A DNA stretch of 64,000 bases from Candidula unifasciata (GCA_905116865.2 CAJHNH020008543.1:52283-116282); one strand, 5' to 3'. Counted from the stretch's first letter, positions 45,111-57,000 are shown. The notes: generated by a model not told the origin, from the sequence alone. Program-made: numbers and translations.

Positions 45111-45284
45111 CAAAGTATTTATTGGGTGGTTGAACGCGCACTGTTAACGCCCTCATTTCTTAAACAATGCCAACATTTTAAATATTGATGCACAGCTTCC
45201 AAAACGTACAAAAACATAATTGGTGGTAACAAAAGTAAATGTTTTAATTGTAATTCTAAAAATCTCCGCATTATCTTGTTCCCA

Positions 45285-46260
45285 TCTTGCTGTGCCAGGT
45301 TACTATCCTGGTGTGCACAGGTTCCCGTCTTGGTGGGCACAAATTCTAATTTTAATAGGCTCACCTCCCCATCTTGATGTGCAAAAATTCCAATCTTGGT
45401 GATCACACGTTCCCATTTTGGTGTGCACACGTCCTCATGTTTGGCATGCACAAGTTTCCATCTTGATGTGCACATGTTGCCATCTTGGTGTGCACAAGTT
45501 TCCTTTTGGTGTGCACACGTTCCCATTTTGCCGAGCACACGTTCCATCTTGGTGAGCACAAATTTCTATCTTGGTGAGCACAATTTCCCATCTTGGTGAA
45601 CACAAGTTTCTATCTTGGTGAGCACAAGTTTCTATCTTGATGAGCACAAGTTTCCATCTTGGTGAGCACAAGTTTCTATCTTGGTTGCACGTTTCTATCT
45701 TGGTGAGCACATGTTTCTATCTTGGTGAGCACAAGTTTCTATCTTGATGAGCACAAGTTTCTATCTTGGTGAGCACAAGTTTCCATCTTTATGAGCACAA
45801 GTTTCCATCTTGATGAGCACAAGTTTCTATCTTGGTGAGCACAAGTTTCTATCTTGGTGTGCACATGTTCCCATTTTGCCGAGCACACGTTCCATCTTTG
45901 TGAGCGCAAGTTTCTATCTTGGTGAGCACGAGTTTCCATCTTGGTGAGCACAAGTTCCCATCTTGGTGAGCACAAGTTTCCATCTTGGTGAGCACAAGTT
46001 CCCATCTTGGTGAGCACAAGTTTTTATCTTGATGAGCACAAGTTTCCATCTTGGTGAGCACAAGTTCCCATCTTGGTGTCCTCATCTTTGGCGTGCAAAA
46101 GTTAAAATCTTGATGAGCACAATTTTCCATCTTGGTGAGCACAAGTTCCCATCTTGATAAGAAGAAGCTCCCATCTTTGGTTTGCACAAGCTCCCACCTT
46201 GGTGTGCAGAAGTTCCCATCTCTGATGTGCACAAGCTCCACAAGGTCCTGTCTTGTTGTT
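45285..46260. repeat. 22-bp minisatellite, about 44 copies
   Basis: The unit is gtttctatcttggtgagcac plus aa. Variants gtttccatcttg, gttcccatctt and gtgtgcacacgttcc occur. Three units make 66 bp, so minus-strand frames stay open with a 22-residue repeat (CAHQDGNLCSPRW...). That is an artefact. Confidence 0.95.
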
Positions 46261-46359
46261 CTCTAAGTCTTGCACACATATGTTGGCCCGTGATGGCCTA
46301 TCCTGTTCTAAATTCACAATAAACTATGAGCGCACCTCGACCGTTTGAAAGTCTCGTTC

Positions 46360-47903
46360 ATCATGTATCATCTACTGTATCATCCATTGTATCGACACTG
46401 TATCATTTAGCTACTCTATTGGCATAGTGAGTCATCTAGTGCGTCGAAATTGTGTGTCATCTGGCGAGTCTACACTGTGTGTCATTGAGTGCGTCAACAT
46501 TGTATGTCATCCACTACGTTGACATTGTGTGTCATACACTGCGTTGACATTGTGTGTCATCCACTGCGCTGATATTGTGTGTCATCAAGTGTGTCGACGT
46601 TATGTGTTATCTAATATTTCGACATTGTGAGTCATCCAGTGCGTCGACATTGTGTGTCATCTAGTATTTTGACTTTGTGCGTCACCTACAGCGTCAAGAT
46701 TGTGTGCCATCTAGTGTATGGACATTGTATCGTCTAGTGCATAGACATTATGTGTCATCTAGTGTATCGACATTGTGTTATCTAGTGCATCGACATTGTG
46801 TCATCTAATGCATTGACATAGTGACTCATCTGGTGCATCGACATAGTAACTCATCTAGTGCATCGACACTATGTTATATAGTCAAGTTTACTCCGTGCAG
46901 AGTGGCCAGCAAAAGTTTAGGGGTCCCTTTGGGTATTCGCTCCAAGTCATGCCGGTGTGTTAGGAAATGAGCAAGCAGATAAGACTGGTCTGTTCTGCAC
47001 CACTTGGTGGTAAGCAGATATATGACAAGCTAGATTTTGTGAGGGCCCTCTAGGAGCGAGTGAACAGTGCGGAAGTGCAGAAGACCATTACGGTCTGAGG
47101 AGAATGGCGCTGCGAGGAGTTGCCAGGGAATCTGGTCGATGCTCAACACTCAAGGGAAAGCGAGACGGATAAACAATCAGACAGTTACTGGTGCCATCAG
47201 AATTTGAACTCTTCGTTTGCTGCTGTAGATGGGGACGGAGCGCTTATGGGATTGTCCCGAGTGTTGTGCTGTCGATTCTTAATTCAGCATTAAATATTTA
47301 TGTTATCTAGTCCATCACCACTGTGTGTCATCTAATGCATCGACATTGTGTCATCTAATGCATCGACATTGTGTCATCTAATGCATCGACATTGTGTCAT
47401 CTAATGCATCGGCATAGTGTGTCATCTATTGCATCGACATAGTGTGTCATCTATTGCATCGGCATAGTGTGTCATCTATTGCATCGACATAGTGTGTCTT
47501 CTAGTGCGTCATCATTGTTTCATTTAGTGCATCAACATTGTGTGTCATCTAGTGCATCGACATCGTGCCATATAGTGCGTTAACATTGTGTCATCTAGAG
47601 CATAGACATTGTATCAACTAGTGCATAGACTTTGTGCCATCTAGTGCTTTGACATTGCGTCATCTAGTGCATTGACACTGTGTCATCTAGTGAGGTAACA
47701 TTTCGTCATCAAGGGCATAGACAGTGTGTCATCAGGGGCATAGACAATTTGTCATATAATGCATTGACATTGTGTTATTTAGTGCATTGACATTGTGCCA
47801 TCTAGTTTCTCACAATTGTGTGTCATTTAATGCATCGACATTGTCTCATCCCGAGTGGTAACTTTATGTGTCATCTGATGCGTCGACATTGGATCATTTA
47901 GTG
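46360..47903. repeat. 23-bp minisatellite, about 45 copies, interrupted by a retroelement
   Basis: The unit is gcatcgacattgtgtcatct plus agt/aat. It is interrupted at 46884-47299, resumes, and is ended by a MITE-like repeat at 47904. Confidence 0.94.
46884..47299 (+). mobile_element. retroelement 3' fragment with RNase H tail, copy 2, with 13-bp target duplication
   Basis: Matches 35740-36165: tgctggtgtgtta/atgccggtgtgtta, gaatggcgctgc, aacactcaagggaaag, cgattcttaattca. The flanks atgttatatagtc (46871-46883) and atgttatctagtc (47300-47312) differ at one base and are part of the 23-bp minisatellite. Stops interrupt the frame. The length of 416 bp indicates a 5'-truncated insertion. Confidence 0.82.
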
Positions 47904-48067
47904 CAGAGCTATTCAACTGGCGGCCTGCAGGCCATATATGGCTCGAGGAGGCCTCGCAAGTGGCCTGCGGAGCATTGCCGGTTGCATTGCATAAATCATC
48001 TCTGGTCAATGATGATCCCCATTTGTAACATTGTAGCCCCCAGAGTAAACTTAGTCGAACAGCCCTG
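47904..48067. mobile_element. hAT-type MITE-like repeat, copy 2 (164 bp)
   Basis: The ends cagagctattcaactggc and, complemented, cagggctgttcgactaag form an imperfect inverted repeat. The interior ggctcgaggaggcctcgcaa matches the copy at 40602. No 8-bp target duplication was found. Confidence 0.65.
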
Positions 48068-48204
48068 AATCGAGAGCATCCAAATCCAGCAGCCACCAAG
48101 CACCCATAGTTTAAGCCGGGGATGTGTCGTGTAGCCTTTACGGATGTCATAATGATGACTTCCGGGAAAGCGCAGAGAATAGATTGTGCACTGCTGTCCA
48201 GGGT

Positions 48205-48455
48205 AAGGACTTTTGGGTCACAGAGAAAACGTTTTCCATTAGTACTGTGTGTTTGTGTCTTTTTGTTTGGAGGCACCAACCGACAGGCGTCTACGAGAAA
48301 ACCGGAACAGAAACAACGTGCTGTCCAGTGTGCGGCTTTTTGGGTCACAGAGAAAACGATGTCCATTTGTACTGTGTGTATGTGTATCTTTCTGTTTGCA
48401 GGCACCAACCGACAGACGTCTACGAGAAAACTGGAACAGAAACAACGTGGATCAG
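48205..48455. repeat. ~128-bp tandem duplication
   Basis: The unit ttttgggtcacagagaaaac, gtactgtgtgt, aggcaccaaccgacag and aacagaaacaacgtg occurs twice, at 48211 and 48338, with about 8 percent differences by eye. Confidence 0.9.
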
Positions 48456-48507
48456 ATCCTGTTAGCTCTAACGCAAGATCAAACCGTCCACCCCTTAACT
48501 AGACAAC

Positions 48508-48582
48508 ATGGACTTGTCCCTTTCCAAAACTTCCCTACCTGTGGCTGTTCTTATTCTCGTCGTCTGCGGGGCCGAAGCTATG
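48508..48582 (+). CDS. possible first coding exon with signal peptide (25 codons)
   Basis: The ATG in acaacATGg has a good start context. It opens MDLSLSKTSLPVAVLILVVC then GAEAM. A short polar start, an 11-residue hydrophobic core and small residues near the end (CGAEA) fit a secretory signal peptide. A strong donor (gtacgt) follows directly after codon 25. About 340 bases upstream, acttccggg (48158) is an ETS-type promoter motif. I could not find a matching next exon before the 1.4 kb (ATAC)n tract. It may be the start of a secreted protein whose other exons lie further right, or a chance frame. Confidence 0.35.
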
Positions 48583-48749
48583 GTACGTCCACACTGTGTT
48601 GTCATTTACACGGTTCATTTACACACTTGTCATTATACTTGTTGTTGTCATGTACACATCTTGTTGTTGTCATGCACACGTCTTGTTGTTGTCATGTACA
48701 TGTCTTGTTGTTGTCATATACATGTCATGTTGTTATTTACACCTCCTAG

Positions 48750-50112
48750 TATGTACATAACATACATACATACATACATACATACATACATACATACATA
48801 CATACATACATACATACATACATACATACATACATACATACATACATACATACATACATACATACATACATACATACATACTACATACATACATACAATA
48901 CATACATACATACATACATACATACATACATACATACATACATACATACATACATACATACATACATACATACATACATACATACATACATACATACATA
49001 CATACATACATACATACTACATACATACATACATACATACATACATACATACATACATACATACATACATCAACATACATACATACATACATACATACCT
49101 ACATACATACATACATACATACATACATACATACATACTACATACATACATACATACATCTTCATACATACATACATACATACATACTACATACTTCCTA
49201 CATACATACATACATACATACGTACATACATACATACATACATACATACATACTACATACATACATACATACATACATACATACATACATACATACATAC
49301 ATACATACATACATACATACATACATACATACATACATACATACATACATACATACATACATACATACATACATACATACATACATACATACATACATAC
49401 ATACATACATACATACATACATACATACATACATACATACATACATACATACATACATACAACATACAACACACATACATACACAACACACACCACACAC
49501 ACACATACATAACATACATACATACATACATACATACATACATACATACATACATACAACATACATACATACATACATAACATACATACTACATACATAC
49601 ATCAACATACATACATACATACATACTACATACATACATACATACATACATACATACATACATACATACCTACATACACACATACACACAACACATACAC
49701 ACATACACACATACACACATACACACATACACACATACCACATACACACATACACACATACCTACATACATACATACATACATACATACATACATACATA
49801 CATACATACATACATACATACATACATACATACCATACATACATCCATACATACATACATACATACATACATACATACATACATACATACATACATACAT
49901 GACTACATACATACATACATACATACATACATACATACATACATACATACATACATACATACATACATACATACATACATACATACATACATACATACAT
50001 ACATACATACATACATACATACATACATACATACATACATACATACATACATACATACATACATACATACATACATACGTACGTACGTACGTACGTACGT
50101 ACGTACGTACGT

Positions 50113-50207
<95 letters not shown>

Positions 50208-50210
50208 GTT
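48750..50210. repeat. (ATAC)n compound microsatellite changing to (GTAC)n and (CAGA)n
   Basis: Almost pure ATAC units run from 48755 to about 50078 with single-base gaps and a CA-rich interruption at 49470-49510 and 49670-49760. It then changes sharply to gtacgtacgtac (50078-50114) and to (CAGA)n (50115-50208). Very long Tyr/Thr/His or Met/Tyr/Val/Cys frames on both strands are artefacts. Confidence 0.98.
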
Positions 50211-50214
50211 GCAA

Positions 50215-50830
50215 AAGACAGAGGATCGTGTGAGGAAATAACCATGACACTAAATAGCTGAGCCAAGGTTTGGAATAGTTGAGGATGATGATTATGATTT
50301 TGATGATTCAGATTTCAATGAAAATCAGGACCAGTGCCTTGTCGTGCTATGATACAGAGATGCGACCGCATCAGGCGGAACCGCAAGGGGCGGCAGAGGC
50401 AACGAAATCAAAAAGCAGTTTGAATGTTTGATCTGACTGAGCGAGCTATTGGGGTGGGGAGGGGGGGGGTTGGATTTTGAAGACTTGCACCATACAGAGA
50501 AATTCTAAATTGTGGGACTGGTAGATACATACTATTGTGTCATCTTCTATTGTTTATTGATCTCCATAGTTAGAGTTCACGTTAATTTGTGAGTTCGATC
50601 ACTGTTCAATAACAGTCGTTTCCCCTTATATCGATACGGTGGTTTTGATATCCCTTCAGCTTTTTAGATTGGCTTCGTTCTATGAAGAAACCTGGCCACT
50701 AATGTCTCTTTCACGCCGTGCGGTGTTCCTGTAACGAGTATTGCCGGTCCATGTGTAAATGGGGTGGGCCGACGGTCCTGGATGGGCTGAGTTTGTAGTA
50801 ACTGTGGCTGGGGACTTTGTTTACAGATAT
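50215..50830. other. no recognised feature
   Basis: Mixed sequence with a poly-G run at 50458. No gene seen. Confidence 0.4.
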
Positions 50831-50879
50831 AAATATGTTTTTGTCTTCTTTGTGTCACATAGTGAGATTTTTACATACG

Positions 50880-51110
50880 TATATACACAGAGTGACAAGA
50901 ACACACACAGACAGACACATACACACAGACGACACAAACACATAGAGGCATAAAAACACAGACATACACACACACGACACAAACACACACACACACAGAC
51001 ATATGCAAACGCAGGCATACAGACGAACCCTATATACACAGAGAAATACACAAACAAAAAGATATAAACACACATGCAAAAACAAACACACGGGCATACA
51101 CAAACACGGA
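50880..51110. repeat. CA-rich degenerate microsatellite
   Basis: Imperfect (CA)n with cagacatacacaca-like interruptions. Confidence 0.85.
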
Positions 51111-51234
51111 CATATGTTTTTAAAAGCTTCTACTTGCTGCTCGGAGACCCATCTCTAGAAGCATGTGTGATGAAACAAGTAGGACTAGAGTGGAAACGAG
51201 TACTGTATGATGATAGTGCTTCAATGATAGTGTA

Positions 51235-51455
51235 GATTTTGCCTCCCTTTGTAGCTACAATTCTAATGGCTACCGTTCTGCAACTGTTAGCTCCGTTTTA
51301 CAGATACAACAGTAAAAGACTCACAGGTCGACCACGCAGAATATGGACCTTAGAAATTTCAGAGACACCAACAAATACCTTATACCCAGCGAACAGAAGG
51401 GCCCGTTCCAAGGATCTCTTCCTGCCCTGACGCCGCGAGGCATTCCATCAGTTAA
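51235..51455 (+). mobile_element. LINE ORF2 C-terminal fragment
   Basis: Plus frame YNSKRLTGRPRRIWTLEISE continues to LFLP and a stop near 51429. It resembles the RGRPRxxW end of LINE ORF2. A related tail (PSVKKRRR) runs directly into the adjacent (GAA)n array. Confidence 0.55.
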
Positions 51456-51533
51456 GAAAAGAAGAAGAAGAAGAAGAAGAAGAAGAAGAAGAAGAAGAAG
51501 AAGAAGAAGAAGAAGAAGAAGAAGAAGAAGAAG

Positions 51534-51563
<30 letters not shown>
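51456..51563. repeat. (GAA)n microsatellite joined to a LINE-like end
   Basis: About 35 GAA units follow ccatcagttaagaaaa. Confidence 0.98.
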
Positions 51564-51564
<1 letters not shown>

Positions 51565-51569
51565 GTTAT

Positions 51570-52235
51570 ATTGTGCTACGAGAGGGTATGGGACTCACAG
51601 CCTATGGCCATGGCGAATGTGACTCGGATAACCCGCCGGCGTTTGTTAAGAAAAGTCGTCCACAATTAGAGAACGGGATTTCCGGACGGTTGTTGCTGTG
51701 CTGCCATATCTACGACTGCAACATTCGAGTTACAAGACTGGACAATAGTAGTCAGGATCTGGCCGATGCTGTTGCCATTATTCTGTTGTAAATGATATGA
51801 CGAGGAGAGCTGGTCAGCTTCATATCCTATCTTCCAACGTTTGAATACCCCCAGTGATGTATCTCCTTCTGATGTTTGCAGCAGTAGCGGGAATGTGGCT
51901 GGCAAAGTTTGTACGGGTGAGTGATGTTTATCATATGAGAGGTTTGTACCCATTATATGTATAGTTTGGGGCTCTCCTGGGAGCCCGACGTTTGCCGATC
52001 CCCACGTTCCTGGATATTCTCTACCATCCACCCGCTGCTACATGCCAGAACGCTAACAACCGTGGCTATGAAATTCTATCCAGATGGCCCCCAGATTAGG
52101 CCTGGAAATTCTGTTAGCCTCACACAAAACAGACCCTTTGTTCTTTGTGTCGGCGGTTTTTGTGTGTCCATTCTTATCTGATTTATTGTTTTGTCCTTGA
52201 TTACAGTTGCATTGTGTGTCTTTCTTTCATTGTGG
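51570..52235. other. no firm feature
   Basis: Mixed sequence. A 20-codon hydrophobic open frame followed by a donor is at 51857-51916 (MYLLLMFAAVAGMWLAKFVR, then gtgagt). It could be a signal-peptide exon but has no other support. Confidence 0.3.
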
Positions 52236-52244
52236 CACTGTGCA

Positions 52245-52266
52245 CACACACACTAATGCGCGCGCA

Positions 52267-52306
<40 letters not shown>

Positions 52307-52375
52307 ATATGTGATCTGCATCTCCATTTGTATGTGTGCGTACTTTGTGGGTGTGTGTGTGTGTGTGTGTGTCTA
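52245..52375. repeat. (CA)n and (GT)n microsatellites
   Basis: A (CA)n run at 52268-52305 and a (GT)n run at 52350-52371. Confidence 0.96.
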
Positions 52376-52399
52376 CGTAATTCTCTTGCCATCCTCTCA

Positions 52400-53035
52400 T
52401 ACTGTTCTATCTACATATCCCATGTTCTGTTTACATGTCCCAAATTATGTCTAAATGTCCCAATTTTCTGTCTACATATCCCAGTGTTCTGTCTTCATGT
52501 TCCAGTGTTCTGTCCACAAGTCCCAATGATCTGTCTACACGTCCCAATGTTCTGTCTACACGTACCAATGTCCTGTCTACATGTCCCAATGTTCTGTCTA
52601 CACGTCAAAGTGTTCTGTCTGCGCGTCCCAATGTTCTATCTACATGTCCCAATGACCTGTCTACACGTCCCAATGTTCTATCTACACGTCCCAATTTTCT
52701 ATCTACACGTCCTAATGTTCTATCTACACGTCCCAATGTTCTATCTACACGTCCCAATGACCTGTCTACACGTTCCAATGACCTGTCTACACGTCCCAAT
52801 GTTCTATCTACACGTCCCAATGTTCTATCTACACGTCCCAATGTTCTATCTACACGTCCCAATGTTCTATCTACACGTCCCAATGACCTGTCTTCACGTT
52901 CCAATGACCTGTCTACACGTCCTAATGTTCTATCTACACGTCCCAATGACCTGTCTACACGTCCCAATGTTCTGTCTACACGTCCCAATGTTCTGTCTAC
53001 ACGTCCCAATGTTCTGTCTACACGTCCCAATGTCT
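52400..53035. repeat. 21-bp minisatellite, about 29 copies
   Basis: The unit is tctacacgtcccaatgttct plus g/a, with gacctg variants. 21 is a multiple of three, so both strands stay open with 7-residue repeats (LSTRPNV on plus, RTLGRVD on minus). Confidence 0.95.
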
Positions 53036-53159
53036 ACCTGCTGCTTTTGTTTGCTGTTAGTATGAGTCATGGCAACACTAGTGGCACTTGTAGCAGCAGG
53101 GGTGATAGCGGTGGTGGGTGTGATGATGGTGGTTGTGTACGTGTTGAAGGCGACGACTG

Positions 53160-54770
53160 CAGCTGGGGGATGTGATCGGTGATTGGAGGATGAGATCAGT
53201 AATTAGAGAATGAGGTCAGTGATGGAAGGATGAGATCAATGATTGGAGAATGAAATCAGTGATTCGAAGGGGAGATCAGTGATTGGAGGATGATATTAGT
53301 GATCGGAGGATGGGATCAGTAATTAGAGGATGAGGTCAGTGACTGAAGGATGAGATCAGTGTTTGGAGAATGAGATCATTAATTAGAGGATGAGATCAGT
53401 GGTTTGAGGATAAGACCAGTGACTAGATGATGAAATCAGTGATTCGAAGGGGAGATCAGTGATTGGAGGATGATATTAGTGATCGGAGGATGAAATCAGT
53501 AATCAGAGGAAGAGGTCACTTGTTTGAGGACGACATCATATATCCGAGGATGAGATCAGTGATTGGAGGATGAAATTAGTAATCGGAGGATGGGATCGGT
53601 GATAAGAGTATGAGATTAGTGGTCACAGGATGAGATCAATGATTGGAGGATTATATCAATGACTGGAGGATGGGATTAGTAATCAGACAATGAGATCAGT
53701 GATTGGAGGATGAGATTAGTGGTCGGAGGATGGGATCAGTGATTGAAGAATGGGATCAGTGATTCGTTGAAATATATGACGTTCAGAGGATAATTTATGT
53801 GATTGTAGAATAATATCAGTGACTGTATGATGAGATTAGTAATTAAAGGAGTAGTCAGAGGATGAGATCAGTGACTCGTTGAAATATATGACGTTTAGAG
53901 GAGGGTTTCAGTGATTGTAGGATGAGATCAGTGTCAGGAGGATGAGATCAGTGTCAGGAGGATGAGATCCGTGGTCTGGGGACAAGATCAGTGGTCAGAG
54001 GATGAGAGCACTGGTCGGGGTATGAGATCAGTGGTCGGTGGATGAGGTCAGTAGCTGGGTGATGAGATTAGTGGTCGGGGATGATATCAGTGTTCGGGGT
54101 ATGAAATCAGTGGTCGGTGGATGAGGTCAGTAGCTGGGGGATGAGATTAGTGGTCGGGGGATGATATCAGTGGTCGGGGGATGAGATCAGTGGTTGGGGA
54201 TAGTTCATTGGTCAGAGGATGAGATCATTGGTCAGAGGATGAGATCTTTGGTCAGAAGATGAGAACTTTGGTCAAAGGATGAGATCATTGGTCAGAGGAT
54301 GAGAACTTTCGTCAGAAGATGAGAACTTTGGTCAAAGGATGAGATCATTGGTCCGAGGATGAGATCATTGGTTAGAGGATGAGATTTTGGTCGAGTATGA
54401 GATCATTGGTCAGAGGATGAGATCATTGGTCGAGGAATTAGATCAGTGGTAAGAGGATGGGGTCAATAGTCAGAGGATGAGATCAGTGGTCGGGGGATGA
54501 GATCATTGGTCAAAAGATGAGATAAGTAGTCAAGGGATGCGATCAGTGGTCAGAGAATGAGATCAGTGGTCAGATAATGAGATCATTGGTCAGAGGATGA
54601 GATCAGTGGTTGAGGGATGAGATCATTGGTCAGAGGATGAGATTAGTGGTCGAGGGATGAGATATGTGGTCGGCAGATGAGATCTGTGAACAGAGGTCGG
54701 AGGATGAGATCAGTGCTCGAGGATGAGATCTATGGTCGGTAGTCAGAGGATCAGATAAGTGGTCAACCAA
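53160..54770. repeat. ~20-bp minisatellite, about 80 copies
   Basis: The unit is gatgagatcagtgattggag, with many variants (ggtcggggg, ggtcagag). Variants cluster in zones: gattggag left, ggtcgggg near 54000-54180, ggtcagag to the right. Confidence 0.94.
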
Positions 54771-54879
54771 TGAGATCACGCTCCCCCTCCCTGTTTTCCC
54801 TCTCCCTGTTTTCCCCCTCCCTGTTTTCTCCCCTCCCTTTTCCTCTTCAAAACCATCACGGTAGTTCTACCACGTCCTA

Positions 54880-55186
54880 CCAGTTTATGTTTATTTGACG
54901 TATCAACATCATGGCACTACTTCTAACAAACCTGAGTCTCAAGAATCTCAGCACAGTGCATGCACGAACTCCGTAGCACCGGCAAGGATCCTGAAATAGT
55001 TTGTGTAGATTTTTACCTCAAAATTTTGCCAGGGCAGCGCCGTTAATCTACACTTTACGATCTTTCTACCCAGAGACCAGGGGAAATTATTAGAAGTCCA
55101 CAGGAAAAAATGCCAGTCTTCAACAGGGCTTGAACCCGGCTCCTACAACACTCTAGGCGGACACAATACCTCGAGACCACTAAGTG
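54880..55186 (-). mobile_element. tRNA-derived SINE (family D), minus orientation
   Basis: The plus strand ends gggcttgaacccggctccta. Its complement carries a B box ggttcaagccc, and tagtggtctcgagg nearby could be the A box. The body includes tttgccagggcagcgccgtt. The block gcacgaactccgtagcacc matches the fragment at 12950-13115. Confidence 0.8.
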
Positions 55187-55189
55187 CCC

Positions 55190-56515
55190 CCCCCCCCATC
55201 TTTAACACTGACATCCCCTTACTCCTACCCTCCCCCCCATCTCTAACATTGACATCCCCTTACTCCCCCACCCCCCCCCCTATCTCTAACACTGACATCC
55301 CCTGACTCCTACCCTCCCCCATCTTTAACAAACACTGACATCCCCTTACTCCTACCCCCCCCCCCCCATCTTTAACACTGACATCCCCTTACTTCTACCC
55401 TCCCCCACCCATCTTTAACACTGACATCCCCTTACTCCTACCCTCCCCCACCCCCATCTCTAACACTGACATCCCATTACTCCTAAAACCCCCCCCCCCC
55501 ATTTATAATAGCCCCTTACTCCCACCCTCCCCCCCCCCCCCCATCTCTAACACTGACATCCCCTTACTCCTACCCTCCCCCCCCCCATCTTTAACATTGA
55601 CATCCCCTTACTCCTACCCTCCCCCCCCCCCATCTCTAACATTGACATCCCCTTACTCCCACCCTCCCCCCCTATCTCTAACACTGACATCCCCTTACTC
55701 CTACCCCCCCCCCCCCATCTCTAACACTGACATCCCCTTACTCCTACCCTCCCCCATCTTTAACACTGACATCCCCTTACTCCCTACCCCCCCCCCCCCC
55801 CATCTTTAACACTGACATCCCCTTACTTCTACCCCTCCCCCCCCCCCCATCTTTAACACTGACATCCCCTTACTCCTACCCTCCCCCCCCCATCTCTAAC
55901 ACTGACATCCCATTACTCCTACCCTCCCCCCCCCCATCTCTAACAACTGACATCCCTTACCCCCCCCCCCCCATCTTGACATCCCCTTACTCCTACCCTT
56001 CCCCCCCCCCATCTCTAACACTGACATCCCCTTACTCCCACCCCCTCCCCCCCCCCATCTCTAACACTGACATCCCCTTACTCATACCCTCCCACCCCCA
56101 TCTTTAACACCGACATCCCCTTACTCCTACCCTCCCCCCCCCCATCTCTAACACTGACATCCCATTACTCCTACCCCCCCCCCATCTCTAACACTGACAT
56201 CCCCTTACTTCCCCCCCCCCATCTCTAACACTGACATCCCCTTACTCCTACCCCCCCCCCATCTCTAACACTGACATCCCCTTACTCCTCCCCCCCCCCC
56301 ATCTCTAACACTGACATCCCCTTACTCCTACCCTCCCCCCCCCCCATCTCTAACACTGACATCCCCTTACTCATACCCTCCCACCCCCATCTTTAACACC
56401 GACATCCCCTTACTCCTACCCTCCCCCCCCCCCAATCCTTAACACTGACATCCCATTACTCCTACCCCCCCCCCCCCCCCATTTCTAATAGCCCCTTACT
56501 CCTAACCCCTCCCTC
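55190..56515. repeat. C-rich minisatellite, unit about 40-46 bp, about 30 copies
   Basis: The unit is catctctaacactgacatcc, then ccttactcctaccct and a run of 6-16 C. Length varies mainly through the C run. The complement is a regular series of G runs. Confidence 0.96.
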
Positions 56516-56599
56516 CTCACCCCTCCTGCCACATCTCAAACATAGACATCTCCCTAGCTCCCGCGACCCCAATCATTAACACGGACAATTACCACCGGC

Positions 56600-57000
56600 T
56601 CCCCAACCCCCAGGAAATGTTCTCGTCGGGACCTAGCTGAGAATCCATCCATGACTCCAACGAATGTCCTGCTTGTCTGGCCACCTGGTACAAACTGCTC
56701 CTTCTTCATTTGTCCCACTGTTGGTTTTGTTTGCCCAGTGTCCGCTTCTTCGCCTGTACGCCGTTGCTTCCATTGGCCAGATTTCCGACAGACAAAAGCG
56801 ATAGATGGTCATTGGTAACCTAGGACCGACAAACATCCACACAAACAGATTTGTTTCTTGTCTGCACAGAATTTCTGAGTGCATCATGCTGGATTCTAGC
56901 GACAGTTTCAATCTCTGGCTTATGCGTGCTTGTGGGTGGTTCACATAGAACGAACAATCTTTATTTGTAAAAGTCACAAATTAAACTCGTGGCTTTTCCA
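56600..57000 (-). other. unidentified coding-like remnant
   Basis: On the minus strand peptides such as EQFVPGGQTSRTFVGVMDGF and SARSRREHF can be read, with frame changes to LSEIWPMEATAYRRRS. They look like an eroded coding sequence, perhaps of a retroelement. I do not recognise the family. Confidence 0.3.

Noticed and set aside
45119..46317. Cys/His/Trp-rich minus-strand frames resembling zinc-finger repeats
   Set aside because: Three 22-bp units give a 22-residue period by arithmetic. Cys-x-His spacing is imposed by the DNA repeat and frames on several phases look alike.
48508..50266. Very long Tyr/His/Thr and Met/Tyr/Val/Cys open frames on both strands
   Set aside because: They are translations of (ATAC)n and (CAGA)n. 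A tetranucleotide repeat without stops stays open in all frames. Only the 25 codons before the donor at 48583 are considered.
52145..53175. 246-306 codon frames with 7-residue repeats on both strands
   Set aside because: The 21-bp unit is a multiple of three and has no stop in several frames. Openness on both strands argues for repeat artefact, and there is no signal or conserved domain.
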